A DNA stretch of 64,000 nucleotides from Myxocyprinus asiaticus. Its lineage: Eukaryota > Chordata > Actinopteri > Cypriniformes > Catostomidae. Positions 52,647-62,849 of the stretch are shown here, in pieces (positions within the stretch are counted from its first letter, which is position 1; each line of letters starts with the position of its first letter). The position numbers and the translations under genes were made by a program. The notes under the pieces are model-generated. The model was not told the DNA's origin. It saw only the letters and a program-made list of their open reading frames with translations, and searched no databases. The stretch lies in NCBI RefSeq assembly GCF_019703515.2, contig NC_059373.1, positions 12,187,281 through 12,251,280 of the forward strand. The letters are read 5' to 3'.

Positions 52647-53345
52647 TTACATTTATCCATTTGGCAGATACTTTTATTCAAAGCAACTTACAGTGAATTC
52701 AAGGTACACATTTATTAGTATACACTCACAGAGCACTTTATTAGGAACACTAGGGTCCTAATAAAGTGCTTGATGTGGTCTTCTGCTGCTGTAGTCTATC
52801 CGCCTCAAGGTTCAACATGTTGTGCATTCTGAGATGTTATTCTGCTCACTACAATTGTACAGGGTGGAGTTACCATAGACTTTCTGTCAGCTCAAACCAG
52901 TCTGTCCATTCTCAGTTGACTTCTCTCATCAACAAGGCATTTCCGTCCGCAGAACTGCTGCTCACCAGATATTTTTTGTTTTTGGCACCATTCTAGAGTA
53001 AACTCTAGAGACGGTTGTGCGTGAAAATCCCAGGAGATCAGCAGTTATAGAAATACTCAAACCAGCCTGTCTGGCACCAACAATCATGCCACGGTCAAAT
53101 CACATTTCACATTTTTTCCCATTCTGATAGTTAATGAGAACATTTACTGAAGCTCCTGACCAGAATCTGAATGATTTTATGCATTGCACTGCTGCCTCAC
53201 ACAATTGGCTGATTAGATAATCGTATGAATATGTAGTTGTACAGATGTTCCTAATAAAGTGCTCAGTGAGTGTATGTGTTCCCTTGAAATTGAACACATG
53301 ACCTTGGCATTGTTAGCACTATATGCTCAAGGAGTTGTGCCACAA
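52647..53345 (-). mobile_element. tRNA-derived SINE split by a MITE
   Basis: A minus-strand SINE whose two parts flank a DNA transposon. The tRNA-like head is at 53345-53276 (TGGCACAACTCCTTGAGCAT as A-box region, TGTGTTCAATTTC as a decayed B box). The L2-type tail is at 52718-52647 (GTAAGTTGCTTTGAATAAAA, then GTATCTGCCAAATGG). The tail resembles 63920-63976. The parts join naturally if 52719-53275 is removed. Confidence 0.7.
52719..53275. mobile_element. MITE with TACACTCA(C/G)-AGCACTTTATTAGGAAC ends
   Basis: TACACTCACAGAGCACTTTA (52721) is mirrored by AAAGTGCTCAGTGAGTGTA (ending 53274). The flanking TA dinucleotides suit a Tc1/mariner-type TA target duplication, though exact ends are ambiguous by 2 bp. 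A short extra inverted copy (GTCCTAATAAAGTGCT at 52755) lies just inside the left end. No transposase. Confidence 0.7.
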
Positions 53346-53799
53346 GAACAGGACGAAACCTCAAAAATATATCTATCCACAAATTACCAGTGAATAAAAA
53401 AATAAATAAAATAAAATAAAATAAAATAAAAAACTCCAGAAAATATGGAATGTGGATATTTCTTGTGACCTAGGACCTGATGACTTAAATGAACTGTACT
53501 TCTGTTCTTCATAGTCTTGTTTTCATTCATATCAAATTAAATATGGAAAGTCTACAGACCTTAAGCATAAAGACAAAACAAAGAAAAAATGACCTCACAT
53601 ATTCTGACAGCACCTTGGAAGCACTCACAAAACTGCCCTAATTTACATCCCAGCAATGATTAAAACAGTACAAGCAAAGACAAAACACAAACTATTCAGT
53701 ATAAAACAAGGTGAAAAGGTCCAAAAGCATTCACAGAATCATACATTAACATGTAGCCACAGGAGGCAACTATGAGAAGTTCATAAATACAACTTCAAA
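53346..53799. other. Intergenic; (AAATA)n at 53396-53432
   Basis: A short AAATA simple repeat, otherwise unremarkable non-coding sequence. Confidence 0.55.
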
Positions 53800-54070
53800 G
53801 CCATTGGTAATTGTTGTCATCCCTCGCAATGGCGTTTTATTTTTTCATCTCTCTCATCAGCGGTGCTCCCACCAGCCTCCACTTTGTTCTGATTGTCAGC
53901 ATGTGGAATAATGGTTGAGTCGCATGTGTACATTTATCTAATTAACGTGACACACTGAGAGTCAAATGAAAGGCACGGCCGGGGATCGCCGGTGAGCTGC
54001 AGAAGAAAAGCTGCCTCCCACTGAAGTCGCAGTCGGACTAAAGTCGCAGTTTGTTAACAGACCTCTACCT
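53800..54070. promoter_or_regulatory. Candidate conserved regulatory element I
   Basis: Non-repetitive block with GCAATGGCGTTTTATTTTTT (53827), CATTTATCTAATTAACGTGA (53932, homeodomain core) and a GC-rich GGCCGGGGATCGCCGGTGAG patch (53978). No element ends. Enhancer role inferred. Confidence 0.35.
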
Positions 54071-54194
54071 ATGTTTGTGCCAGGATTCGTTTGTTACAGC
54101 AGAGGAGAGATGATGGAGGGAGGAGGAGATGACAGGATTGAGTTTTCAGTCACTTTTTTGTTCAGATGTTGTCTTGTTTAAGATCCAAAAGTGA

Positions 54195-54490
54195 CAATCA
54201 CTGCTGAAAATAAAAACAGCTTAAACCAGCCAAAGATGGATTGTAGGTTCTCCTGAGCTGCTAGTGTGGTTTGCTGGTTTAAGAGGGATTTGGGGCATTT
54301 GACAACTGGTCAGTCTGGGAAACCAGCTGTTAGACCAGCTAAACCAGCTGTCAGACCAGCTTGGCCATGCTGAGAGACCAACTAAACCAGCTTAAACCAG
54401 CTTGGCCAGGCTGGGAAAACAGCTAGACTAGCTAAAACCAGAGTAGCCAGGCTAGAAGACCATCTGAATAAACTTAAACCAGGTAAGATC
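54195..54490. repeat. CCAGCT-type minisatellite, irregular
   Basis: Many spaced copies of (TTAAA)CCAGCT / AGCTGGTTT words, including CTAAACCAGCTGTCAGACCA and TTAAACCAGCTTGGCCAGGC. This is a common fish low-copy tandem repeat. A shorter block of the same type is at 56735-56825. Confidence 0.65.
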
Positions 54491-54879
54491 AGCAGTCTTA
54501 GAGTTTGGTTGACCCAGTGGCTGAAATTGAAAGTTTTATAGATTTCACAATTATCATACTCTTTAAAACAACAGTTACTAAAAACACCATATTATTAACA
54601 AATATCCTTCACTGTTAAACCTTTGTGTTTGTAACAAACAACTTCCCCTTTAAAAGTCAGCATATTCAAAGAGGTGAACGCCAAAGAAGACAAGCATTAC
54701 AAAAGTGAATGTAAGAGGAGAAAGGGAGATGAGAAAAAAATTAGGCTAGTCAAACCCGAAGGGAGATGCTGATTTAAACAAGTAAATCTTGGCTTGTCTA
54801 TTTTCAGCAGATGCAAAGAGAGAGAGAGAGACAGAGAGTATCAGACGAGTGAGTTTATCAGCATGGCACCTGCTCTGGT
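54491..54879. other. Intergenic
   Basis: Non-coding with a short GA run at 54818-54838. Nothing else recognised. Confidence 0.5.
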
Positions 54880-55120
54880 ACATTCTTGATGAAGCAAAGG
54901 TTGTCTTCATTAAGGGCATTAATATTCATGACGCATGGTAATTTTGACACAGAAAAGGTCTCCGTAACCTTTTCTTGTGTGAGAATTTTTTACTTCTCAA
55001 GGAAATTACAGTCTGGCAATGACTTAATTAATGCTTGCTTTCTGGGCTGCAGTTTGAGGGCCTGTCAGTTTGGTGCTGCCCAGGCTGTCAAGCAGGCACA
55101 CGGCAGAGGAGAGGAGACAG
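54880..55120. promoter_or_regulatory. Candidate conserved regulatory element J
   Basis: A strong-looking non-repetitive block: GGGCATTAATATTCATGACG (54913, octamer-like ATTCAT next to TAAT), GGCAATGACTTAATTAATGC (55015), and CTGTCAGTTTGGTGCTGCCC (55062, TGTCA). ORFs overlapping it have no domain. Among the best enhancer candidates, but untested. Confidence 0.38.
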
Positions 55121-55277
55121 ATTGAGAGAAGGAGGGAGAGATGCAGTCTACACCCAGAACAAGACCAGGTTTTCTCTGTTTATATGTGCTTTCATATTAA
55201 CTTATTTTAACGTTTGCATTTTTACAGTCGCCCATGACTTTGTGCTGTAGCTAAAATGGTTAAAACTATAACCTTTA
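55121..55277. other. Spacer
   Basis: Nothing recognised. Confidence 0.5.
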
Positions 55278-55431
55278 GGGGCTATTCACACAGGACGCAT
55301 TACTGTGTGAAATTTTTTTTTTAAAACTTTATTTTAACTTGGCACAGCATCTTAAAAATGCTTTGTATATGCACGAGGCACGTCACAATGGTCAAAGATA
55401 GATGAAAAATATATACTGTGTGAACGGCCCC
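55278..55431. mobile_element. Short MITE with GGGGC(C)-TTCACACAG ends
   Basis: GGGGCTATTCACACAGGACG at 55278 is mirrored by ATACTGTGTGAACGGCCCC ending 55431; 154 bp in all. No coding capacity. Ends relate it to the degraded element at 38805-39088 and to the insert beginning GGGGCCGCTTAAAC at 57563. Confidence 0.68.
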
Positions 55432-55586
55432 TTACTCACCTTCAATACAATAACACTTCTTGCATTGCCAAAGCCTTTGTACTTCCCAGTCACCTATTCA
55501 TTATGTCAAATTTGAGATTTAAAATGCTGTAATGCTGGATGAGTGTGGATATATGATGCACTGTGGTGAAAATACATCTTCTAAGC

Positions 55587-55628
55587 AAGCTAAATCTCTC
55601 TCTCTCTCTCTCTCGCTCTCTCTCTCAT
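55587..55628. repeat. (CT)n microsatellite
   Basis: A CT run with one CG interruption. Confidence 0.93.
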
Positions 55629-55679
55629 GCCAAAGACGATGTTTTCTCTGGCAAATTGCAACCATTTTCGCCCACCAAC

Positions 55680-56110
55680 ATCAGACTGTAAAAAATGTGA
55701 ACATAAGGTAGCATTTCCTTTATCATGTCTCATAAAAATAGCAATTTGCAGAAGCTCTTGTAGCACAATATGAAAGGCGGTGTGGCTTGCTGATAATGTT
55801 GAGATGACAGATTGTCCTATACTGGGAGGTTTCCGTCGAATCTGTTGGCTGGCGTAATAAATTGTGTGGAATGAGAGAGGCAGAGACAGAGAAAGAAGGC
55901 TAACGAGGGGTGGGTAGAAGAAGAATGTGGTCTTTCACACCAAAATAAACCCTTGAGTCAACAATGAAAACTGAGCTTGCGGTGTGATTACACACAAAAA
56001 GAATCTGCTTGTAATTAGGTTGTTATGGCCTCATCGCTAGCAAAGCTGCTGCCTCATAGACACTTTCATGGCCAGACACATGGTCAGACCATGCTAAAGC
56101 AAGGGCTAAG
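55680..56110. promoter_or_regulatory. Candidate conserved regulatory element K
   Basis: Non-repetitive sequence with TTGAGATGACAGATTGTCC (about 55799, TGACAG with flanking inverted TGTC), GGCGTAATAAATTGTGTGG, GGTGTGATTACACAC (55981, paired-type site) and CTTGTAATTAGGTTGTTATG (about 56009). Motif-dense but untested. Confidence 0.32.
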
Positions 56111-56735
56111 GGGTTTCCAGATCTGAGAGCCCCATCTGAAGGTCTTGTAAGAACAGACAGCACCTCAACAACTTCCTCTCAATTCACTCCCCCCTCACAT
56201 GTTCCTCAGAAGAGAGAAAAGCTAAACAGTAGTGCTGAGAATGACAAGAATGGCTTGATTAGGCACTCGGGTGGGGGGTGGGGGGCGGAGGGGGTGCTGC
56301 TAAAATACGTCTCAAGGACAGAAATAATTAGCTTGAGCGGAGACAAATTCTGACAGAAACTGACTAGAACATCCTTAAAGAACTCAACAGCACATTTTGG
56401 TAAACAAGTTGCTAACTTTCCCATCATGTGCCTATGAAGCACAAACAGAACATGCTAACATACAGTATCCATAATGACAACTCACAAACACATCCCCGCT
56501 AGCATATATTGTTGGAATATTGCTAGCATACATTTAAGAAGTAACCAAACATTAAAGAATGGGGTGGGGGGGTGGGGGGGGGGGGCTATATTATGCCCTG
56601 CATTCAAAAACAGTTGGCACTTAATGAAGGGTTACTTACACAAGAGCGTTGAATGGGTACCCTAACTGAAAATTCTTCTGATGTTAACCAGGTTTGTGTA
56701 GTTTTGAGTTAGTCAAAGATTGTCATTAGCTTCAT
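56111..56735. other. Intergenic; G-rich runs
   Basis: G-runs at 56271-56296 and 56562-56585 could form G-quadruplexes. No gene or element called. Confidence 0.5.
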
Positions 56736-56839
56736 GGTCATTAGCTGGTCTGTGCTTGTCCAAGCTGATTAAGGTGGTTGACCAGCTAGACTACCAGCTG
56801 GTGGGGCCAAGGTCAAACTAAAAAATCATCTTAGTTTAC
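56736..56839. repeat. CCAGCT-type repeat block
   Basis: AGCTGGTCTGTGCTTGTCCA, GACCAGCTAGACTACCAGCT and related words; same type as 54195-54490. It ends at the solo LTR's target duplication. Confidence 0.5.
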
Positions 56840-56843
56840 CTGG

Positions 56844-57337
56844 TGTGACAGAATGACACGCCCCTCCTGTGAACTCAATGAAGAGCCTCATCACCGCTGC
56901 CTTTAAAACCTGAGTGTGCTTCTCCTCAGGAGACTGGTCTCTACCTGCTGGCATCTTTGTAGGTCCAGGAATGGAGCGGGGAGGGTCCGGCATGAATTAG
57001 ATGCGATTGGAGCATGTGTTGCGGCCGACGGGCAGGATGTCGGACAGCTATTCCCTTCAAGCACTGAGACCCAGGGAAGCCAGGCCGCTCAAGAAGATCC
57101 GCTGCCCCACGTGCCTCGGAACCTACGAACCTGCCCACTAGGGCCTGGACTTAACCTTCTCTGCACTACCCATCCTGCACATCGCCCCATGCACTACGAG
57201 GATGCCAGATTCCCCTTTGTTTTGGACACTTTCCCCTTTGGACACTTTATTCCCTTTTTTCTGTTGTTATTATTTTAAATAAATGTCTCTGAGAGGTGCC
57301 TCACCCACTTTGTCTGACTCTTGCTCACCCTGCCACA
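56844..57337 (+). mobile_element. Solo LTR with 4-bp target duplication
   Basis: A 494-bp LTR starting TGTGACAGAATGACACG and ending CACCCTGCCACA, flanked on both sides by CTGG (56840-56843 and 57338-57341), the target duplication typical of LTR-element integrase. It contains a possible TTTAAAACC promoter word at about 56902 and an AATAAA signal at 57278. No internal genes remain, so the copy arose by LTR-LTR recombination. ORFs of 65-120 codons across it are incidental. Superfamily not determined. Confidence 0.82.
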
Positions 57338-57341
57338 CTGG

Positions 57342-57434
57342 TTAGGACTTGAAAACTACCTTGCTAAGTAAGCTGGTAGAGACTTGCCTTTACGGTACAT
57401 GGGTATAAGTGAGAAAACCTGGGTTCCTGTAGCA
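57342..57434. other. Spacer with possible tRNA-like word
   Basis: AGTAAGCTGGTAGAGACTTG at 57366 looks like a weak A-box region, possibly a second SINE head. Not called separately. Confidence 0.35.
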
Positions 57435-57562
57435 CAAGCTAACCTAAGCTTGCACCTAACCCTGTAAATCAACTGGTAGTGCATTGTGCTTGTGATGTTT
57501 AGGTCAAGGGTTCGATTTCCACCGAACACACAAACCAAATGTACACACTGAATGCACTGTAA
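57435..57562 (+). mobile_element. tRNA-derived SINE, 5' part
   Basis: TAAATCAACTGGTAGTGCAT (A box, 57466) and AAGGGTTCGATTTCC (B box, 57506) at correct spacing, then ACACTGAATGCACTGTAAG. Same family as the split SINE at 52647-53345. The tail is displaced to 57923-57960 by an insert. Confidence 0.72.
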
Positions 57563-57922
57563 GGGGCCGCTTAAACAAAATACATTCTTGTGCAAAAAAA
57601 AAAAAAAAAAAAAAAAGGTAAATGCAACACATTCGTATTAAAGTTTAAATTAAACTTCGGTTTTCCACATGAAGGTACATGTTGCACAAAATGCGAGTGC
57701 AGACTGTCTACGTGCTGCCTAGTTTTTTCTGGACACACAGACAGTTTACATCTTTGCGCGTAAAGAGTGTGCTAAAAATTTATCACCCAGCAGTCCTAGT
57801 GTGCATGCATTGAACGCGTCTGAATGGGATTGATGTAAAAAGAGTATACTATGAAAGGCTGAGCACTCGACCATGTGCGAGATGGAACGCCACATGCAAC
57901 AACAAATTATACCCAAGCCTTG
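57563..57922. mobile_element. Insert splitting the SINE
   Basis: Begins GGGGCCGCTTAAACAAAATA, followed by a poly-A run at 57594-57616, and ends before GTCATTTTGAATAAAAGC. The start resembles the GGGGCC-TTCACAC MITE ends, but no matching inverted right end was found. Identity uncertain. Confidence 0.4.
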
Positions 57923-57960
57923 AGTCATTTTGAATAAAAGCATCTGCCAAATGCATATAT
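57923..57960 (+). mobile_element. SINE tail displaced from its head
   Basis: GTCATTTTGAATAAAAGCAT and CTGCCAAATGCAT match the L2-type tail expected directly after 57562. Confidence 0.68.
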
Positions 57961-58659
57961 TTGAAATGGCAGTGCAAGCTGTATAAATTGTAAAAAGCTA
58001 ATATCAAATAGCTGAATCAATGTAAAATGTAACATTTTTAATTTTTTTACATCTATAACATCAGTAAATATTATCACTATAGATTATATTCCAAAGCCTT
58101 GTCTGTCAAATTGGCCATGTGTGCATGGCACCCATGACACTAATTGAAGCTCTTCAATAGGGCCCATGGTCCTTCCAGCAGAGATAGAACGCCATTAGTC
58201 ACACAACACTTCAAACCAGTACTAGCACATCCTGAGATCCCTAACAAGAAGCGCTCCAGCAAAAGTTGCTACCTCAACTTACCTTATCTTATAGAGCAGT
58301 TATTCACAGGATTCTGCTGCCTCGTTCTTATAGTGCGCCTAGCACCAGATCGCTGAGGATTGTTCCTGCGGTAATGATACTTTCCAAGCAGCAAACATCT
58401 TCTACCACAGCTCATTTCCTGTAAACACGCAATGCAACGTGTCAATTATGAATTCATTACGAACAAACCTGCAGATGCTGCCAGCCTCTGCTATTGACTG
58501 TTTATGTGTGTGTTTGAGAGAAAGAGAGCGAGAGAGAACATTGTCACACATCTCTTGTCAGAGACAAAGAAAATATAAATATGTAAATTGTATTGTCACA
58601 GACATTGCAGATGATTAGGTGTACAGTGTTCTTAAGGAGAGGAGTCCTCAGTGCCTTCT
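57961..58659. other. Intergenic, nothing recognised
   Basis: Non-coding sequence; GA-rich word at 58523-58540. No gene or element called. Confidence 0.5.
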
Positions 58660-58860
58660 GCGGTCCTGTCACAGAGTGGAGTGCCTGCTTTGATCACTCA
58701 CATCGCTCAAAGTGAAATCTGTCTCTATGACTTACTGTGCTGAGAGAAGGATTAATTATTTCTGCAGATGGAAGGAGAGTGAGTTCTGCTCTGTGTGGGC
58801 TGCAGGCTGTGGTGGGGTTTAACGAAAAAGGGAATCATGGGAAGAGTCCAGATGCTCTCT
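58660..58860. promoter_or_regulatory. Candidate conserved regulatory element L
   Basis: Non-repetitive block with GTGCCTGCTTTGATCACTCA (about 58681, TCF/LEF-like CTTTGATC) and AGGATTAATTATTTCTGCAG (about 58749, paired TAAT cores next to CAGATG). Untested. Confidence 0.3.
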
Positions 58861-59990
58861 GGATTCGGACACCACTGTATGGGCATGGCCTACACTGATG
58901 GCTGAATACTGATTAGCTGAAGTAACTATAGTGAAATAAACATGTAAAGAAAACATGTAATCATTTGGAACATGGTTACCCACTAAAAACTATCAGTTTC
59001 TAACAACAAAGTCTGATTCAAAGAAAGAATTTTGTCTTTATTTAGGATCAGATGACCTGTTTAATTTGCCTCCATGACTTTCATGGATGTCTCTATAGAA
59101 AAATATTAAAACTTAGTTCAAATTATGGGCAAATTCCAATCCAAAGTTATCACTATGCCCTACTCACTTCGAAAAGCAGAGAACTTGAAGTGGGTACTCT
59201 ACAGCCTGGCATGACTGTATGAATGTACCCTTCGTTAAAAGTCTTGTGGAAGTGTCCTTCTTGAAAATATTAATTTTTTGTACTTTGGTTTGGATCAACC
59301 CTTCAAGTGGCATCCCCTTCCTGCAGTGCAGTGCTGTTTGGAATATCGCCCACAGTCTTCCTGGAGCAAGCTGGGGTTAAATGCTTTGCACAAGGGCACA
59401 AAGGCGATGACTCAAGACAACCCCCCCCCCAAAATTCATATATTTACATTTATATACAGTACATATGTAAAATGTGTAAGAACCATATTTTTTCCATAAA
59501 AATATAAATAAAAAATAAATAATAACAAAACAATATTGGCTGATGTAATTATAGTCCCACATTAACTTAAAAAAATTATATCAGGGTAAGTTTCCTACTG
59601 GCATGTTGTACACTACTAAGATCCATGTTATGGTAACTTGGTGTTAAATATGTATTTAAATTAATAGGTCTCATTAATGTTCCTTTCATTAGGCTACTGT
59701 GAAAATTACAAACTAATAACTAACACATACACAATACGCAATAAACTGTTAAGTTTTGTATAGCTAATATGAATGTAGTAATGTTCATGTTAAAACGTTA
59801 TCTTGTATTACTTGAAATATAAATTTAAATGATTTGATATCACAAGAAAAAAGCACCACCGACAGCAGAAAAGGCATAAAAAAAGAAAAGACATTTGATA
59901 TAATTACGGGACACAAGAGCATCAAAAACTAGCATGGGTGCAATAACATGCCATATTTTCACAAAGTTTATCTGCATAAGTTAAATTTAA
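58861..59990. other. Intergenic with SINE-body scrap at about 59368-59420
   Basis: GCTGGGGTTAAATGCTTTGC with ACAAGGGCACAAAGG near 59370-59405 is the reverse complement of the SINE-body layout seen at 46380-46410. The surrounding 59130-59340 may be another decayed repeat. No gene seen. Confidence 0.4.
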
Positions 59991-59994
59991 ATGT

Positions 59995-60081
<87 letters not shown>

Positions 60082-60093
60082 CATACATACATA
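59991..60093. repeat. Compound (TG)n(TA)n microsatellite
   Basis: A TG tract of about 44 bp runs straight into a TA tract of about 40 bp and then CATA units, ending at the next element's first base. Such purine-pyrimidine alternation is prone to non-B structure and length change. Confidence 0.95.
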
Positions 60094-60855
60094 CAGTGTT
60101 GGGGAGTAACGGAATACATGTAACGGGATTACGTATTTAAAATACAAAATATAAGTAACTGTATTCCACTACAATTACAATTTAAATAATTGGTAATTAG
60201 AATACAGTTACATTCAAAAAGTATTTTGATTACTGAAGAGATTACTTTGCATTTTATTGTCATTTGCTTCATTTAATATTTAGTCCTTTCAGATGCAAAA
60301 CATTTATACATATAAATGTTGCGATCCAAAGTGCATTTGAACAGCAGAGAAACACTTTCTTATGATGTGTTACGTTCATACGAGCAGACAGAGAAGTAAG
60401 TTTGAAGTAAGTTTGGAGCAAAAGAAATAGAAATAAACCTTGTGTAAATTGTCAGCTTTATGCTAAGCTAAAATGCAATTTCTAGCCATTTTACATACAC
60501 ATGTTACCAGGCACAATCATATTTGTTTATCAAGAACATTCACGTTAAATCATAATTTATTTTTTCTAGTAAGACCTTTGATATTAGGGCAAAAATGTGA
60601 TTCTTGTTTGAGAAACAACACTGCATAAGATATTTAGGTTTTTCAGAGAATGTATTTTTAACGTGTATTTTTCTGTGAGTTTTTATAGTCAAAACAAGTG
60701 AAAAAATCTACCAGTGCTGAAGAAGTAATCTAAAGTATTTAGAATACATTACTGACCTTGAGTAATCTAACGGAATACGTTACAAATTACATTTTACAGC
60801 ATGTATTCTGTAATCTGTAGTGGAACAAATTTCAAAAGTAACCCTCCCAACCCTG
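60094..60855. mobile_element. hAT-like MITE with CAGTGTTGGGGAGTAAC ends
   Basis: CAGTGTTGGGGAGTAACGGA at 60094 is mirrored by AAAGTAACCCTCCCAACCCTG ending at 60855 (a 21-base stretch whose core is AGTAACCCTCCCAACCCTG); 762 bp. Interior arms such as TTACAAATTACATTTTACAG and GTAATCTGTAGTGGAAC pair with left-side words. CAGTGTTGGG ends are of the hAT type. The interior contains no transposase. The 8-bp target duplication is masked by simple repeats on both sides. Confidence 0.72.
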
Positions 60856-60868
60856 TATATACAGTATA

Positions 60869-60872
<4 letters not shown>

Positions 60873-60898
<26 letters not shown>
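60873..60898. repeat. (TA)n microsatellite
   Basis: A TA run of about 26 bp right of the MITE. Confidence 0.9.
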
Positions 60899-60899
<1 letters not shown>

Positions 60900-60939
60900 A
60901 AAAATTACTATTAAAATGTAAAAAAAAAAATTAAATACT

Positions 60940-61604
60940 TCAATGAGTTCTCAACAAAAAATCCTCCATGTGTAGCAATGACAGCTTTGCAGATCCTTGC
61001 ATTCTAGCTGTCAATTTGTCCAGGTACTCAGGTGACATTTCACCCCACGCTTCCAGTACCACTTGACATAGATGTGGCTGTCTTGTTGGGCACTTCTCAC
61101 GCACCTTACAGTCTAGCTGATCCCACAAAAGCTCAATGGGGTTAAGATTCATAACACTCTTTTCCAATTATTTGTTGTCCAATGTCTGTGTTTCTTTGCC
61201 CACTCTAAACTTTTCTTTTTGTTTTTCTGTTTCAAATGTGGCTTTTTCTTTGCAATTCTTCCCATAAGGCCTGCACCCCTGAGTCTACTATTTACTGTTG
61301 TATATGAAACTGGTGTTGAGTGAGTAGAATTCAATGAAGCTGTCAGCTGAGGACATGTGAGGCATCTATTTCTCAAACTAGAGACTCTGATGTACTTATC
61401 CTCTTGTTTAGTTGTACATCTGGGCCTTCCACATCTCTTTCTGTCCTTGTTAGAGCCAGTTGTCTGTTGCCTTTGAAGACTGTATTGCACACCTTTGTAT
61501 GAAATCTTCAGTTTTTTGGCAATTTCAAGCACTGTATAGCATTCTTTCCTAAAAACAATGATTAACTGACAAGTTTCTAGAGAAAGCTGTTTCTTTATTG
61601 ACAT
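60940..61604 (-). pseudogene. Tc1-like transposase with central deletion
   Basis: The minus-strand frame from 61604 starts MSIKKQLSLETCQLIIVFRK and continues through IAKKLKISYKGVQYSLQR (paired-type helix-turn-helix), KRCGRPRCTTKQEDKYIRV (GRPR hook) and LEWAKKHRHWTTNNWKRV, the start of the catalytic domain. It then meets, in a second frame (61167-60940), MNLNPIELLWDQLDCKVREK, the final NPIE region with the third acidic residue. The segment with the two catalytic Asp residues is deleted near 61150. Full-length relatives have about 340 residues; only about 220 are left, so it cannot transpose. Terminal inverted repeats were not located. Confidence 0.85.
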
Positions 61605-61689
61605 TTTTGACCTAATATTGACCTTAAGACATGCCAGTCTATTGCATACTGTGGCAACTCAGAATAAGCAATCTATCTACAGGAGTCTG

Positions 61690-62327
61690 CAGTTGTGTGT
61701 AAGTGTGTTTATTTCATTGTTTTACTTTGTTGAAGAGTGGTATTCATTGCTAGACTTGTGCTTTTTGTTTACTGTCTTGAACTCACGTCACTTATACGAA
61801 GGTTGGTGTGTGTGTGTGTGTGTGTGTGCTATATTGTTTTTGACTTGTCCCAGGTTATTCACTGCTAGATTTAGCGTTGATTGGCCAGTGTGTGTGTAAA
61901 ACTATCGTGGTTTTTAGTGTTTATAAACAGTGCTTCACTTGTTTTAGGGTATTATTTATTGCTAAAGTGCAGCATAATTTATTTGCGGTGCACGGAAGTC
62001 GCACTTGTCACCTCGCGCGACCCTTAGTTTCGGCTGACCACGTGACTAGCTTTGTTGTGCTAAGTAGCATTAAGGCGTCCTGCCTTTTTCATTGAACGGC
62101 TCATTATCATCGCGTATATATTTGACTCGAATGCTGACGCGGACGCGGCAGCGGAAGTGGTAGCCCTCGTGTAAAGCCCTCCTCGTGTGAAGACCTAGTT
62201 GTGTAAAGACCAGCGAGTCTACCTGTGCGAGTCCACCGAGCAAGGACACCGACAAGGCGCCACTCACCATAGCACTTAAGTATCTTGTTATTGTATCTCT
62301 TTTCCTATTTTCCTTCTATATACTAAC
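61690..62327 (+). other. Probable 5' UTR of the L2 LINE, with diverged repeats
   Basis: Three related words spaced about 95-115 bp apart (GGTATTCATTGCTAGACTTG at 61739, GGTTATTCACTGCTAGATTT at 61853, GGGTATTATTTATTGCTAAA at 61947) suggest diverged tandem units ahead of the endonuclease frame. A (GT)n run lies at 61803-61829. The left boundary is uncertain. Confidence 0.4.
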
Positions 62328-62760
62328 ATGTCTACTTCACGAATAACACATGCCTTCAAGCACATCCCTGTTATCTGTTACAGACCGTTTACACGATATC
62401 AATGCGAGACCAAATGCAACCCACACAACCTACGGCCACTTTGCACTTCAGCACCTGCTCCGTTCTCTTTCTCAGTGGGACTCTGGAACTGCCAGTCAGC
62501 TGTGAACAAAGCTGACTTCATTCCAGCCTTTGCCACGCAGTCCACCCTCAGCATCCTGGCACTGACAGAAACATGGATACGTCCAGAGGATACAGCAACA
62601 CCTGCTGCTCTCTCCAACAACTTCTCCTTCTCTCACACCCCTCGACACACCTGTAGGGGCGGGGGAACAGGTTTGCTCATTCATAACAACTGGACCTTTT
62701 CAACACTCTTCATTATGTAACAATACTAGTTTTGAATTCCATGCTATTACTACAATGCAA
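62328..62760 (+). pseudogene. L2 LINE endonuclease, N-terminal part
   Basis: The open frame includes GLWNCQSAVNKADFIPAFAT and LSILALTETWIRPEDTATPA, with the catalytic Glu in LTETW, then RGGGTGLLIHNNW. These are the opening motifs of the apurinic-type endonuclease of L2/CR1-group LINEs. The frame ends at 62720. Slightly downstream VVIYRPPGQ and LEELDVLL (62770-62845) are the next endonuclease words in another frame. The rest of the domain is deleted. Confidence 0.8.
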
Positions 62761-62849
62761 CCCGCAAAAATACATGTTGTTGTCATCTATCGCCCTCCAG
62801 GTCAGCTGACAAACTTTCTTGAGGAGTTGGATGTCCTGCTTTACATACC

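Noticed and set aside
56916..57278. 120-codon ORF
   Set aside because: Lies wholly inside the solo LTR and has no recognisable protein motif.
57455..57525. Genuine tRNA gene on the plus strand
   Set aside because: A and B boxes are good, but the sequence continues into SINE body and L2-type tail, and the acceptor stem does not pair.
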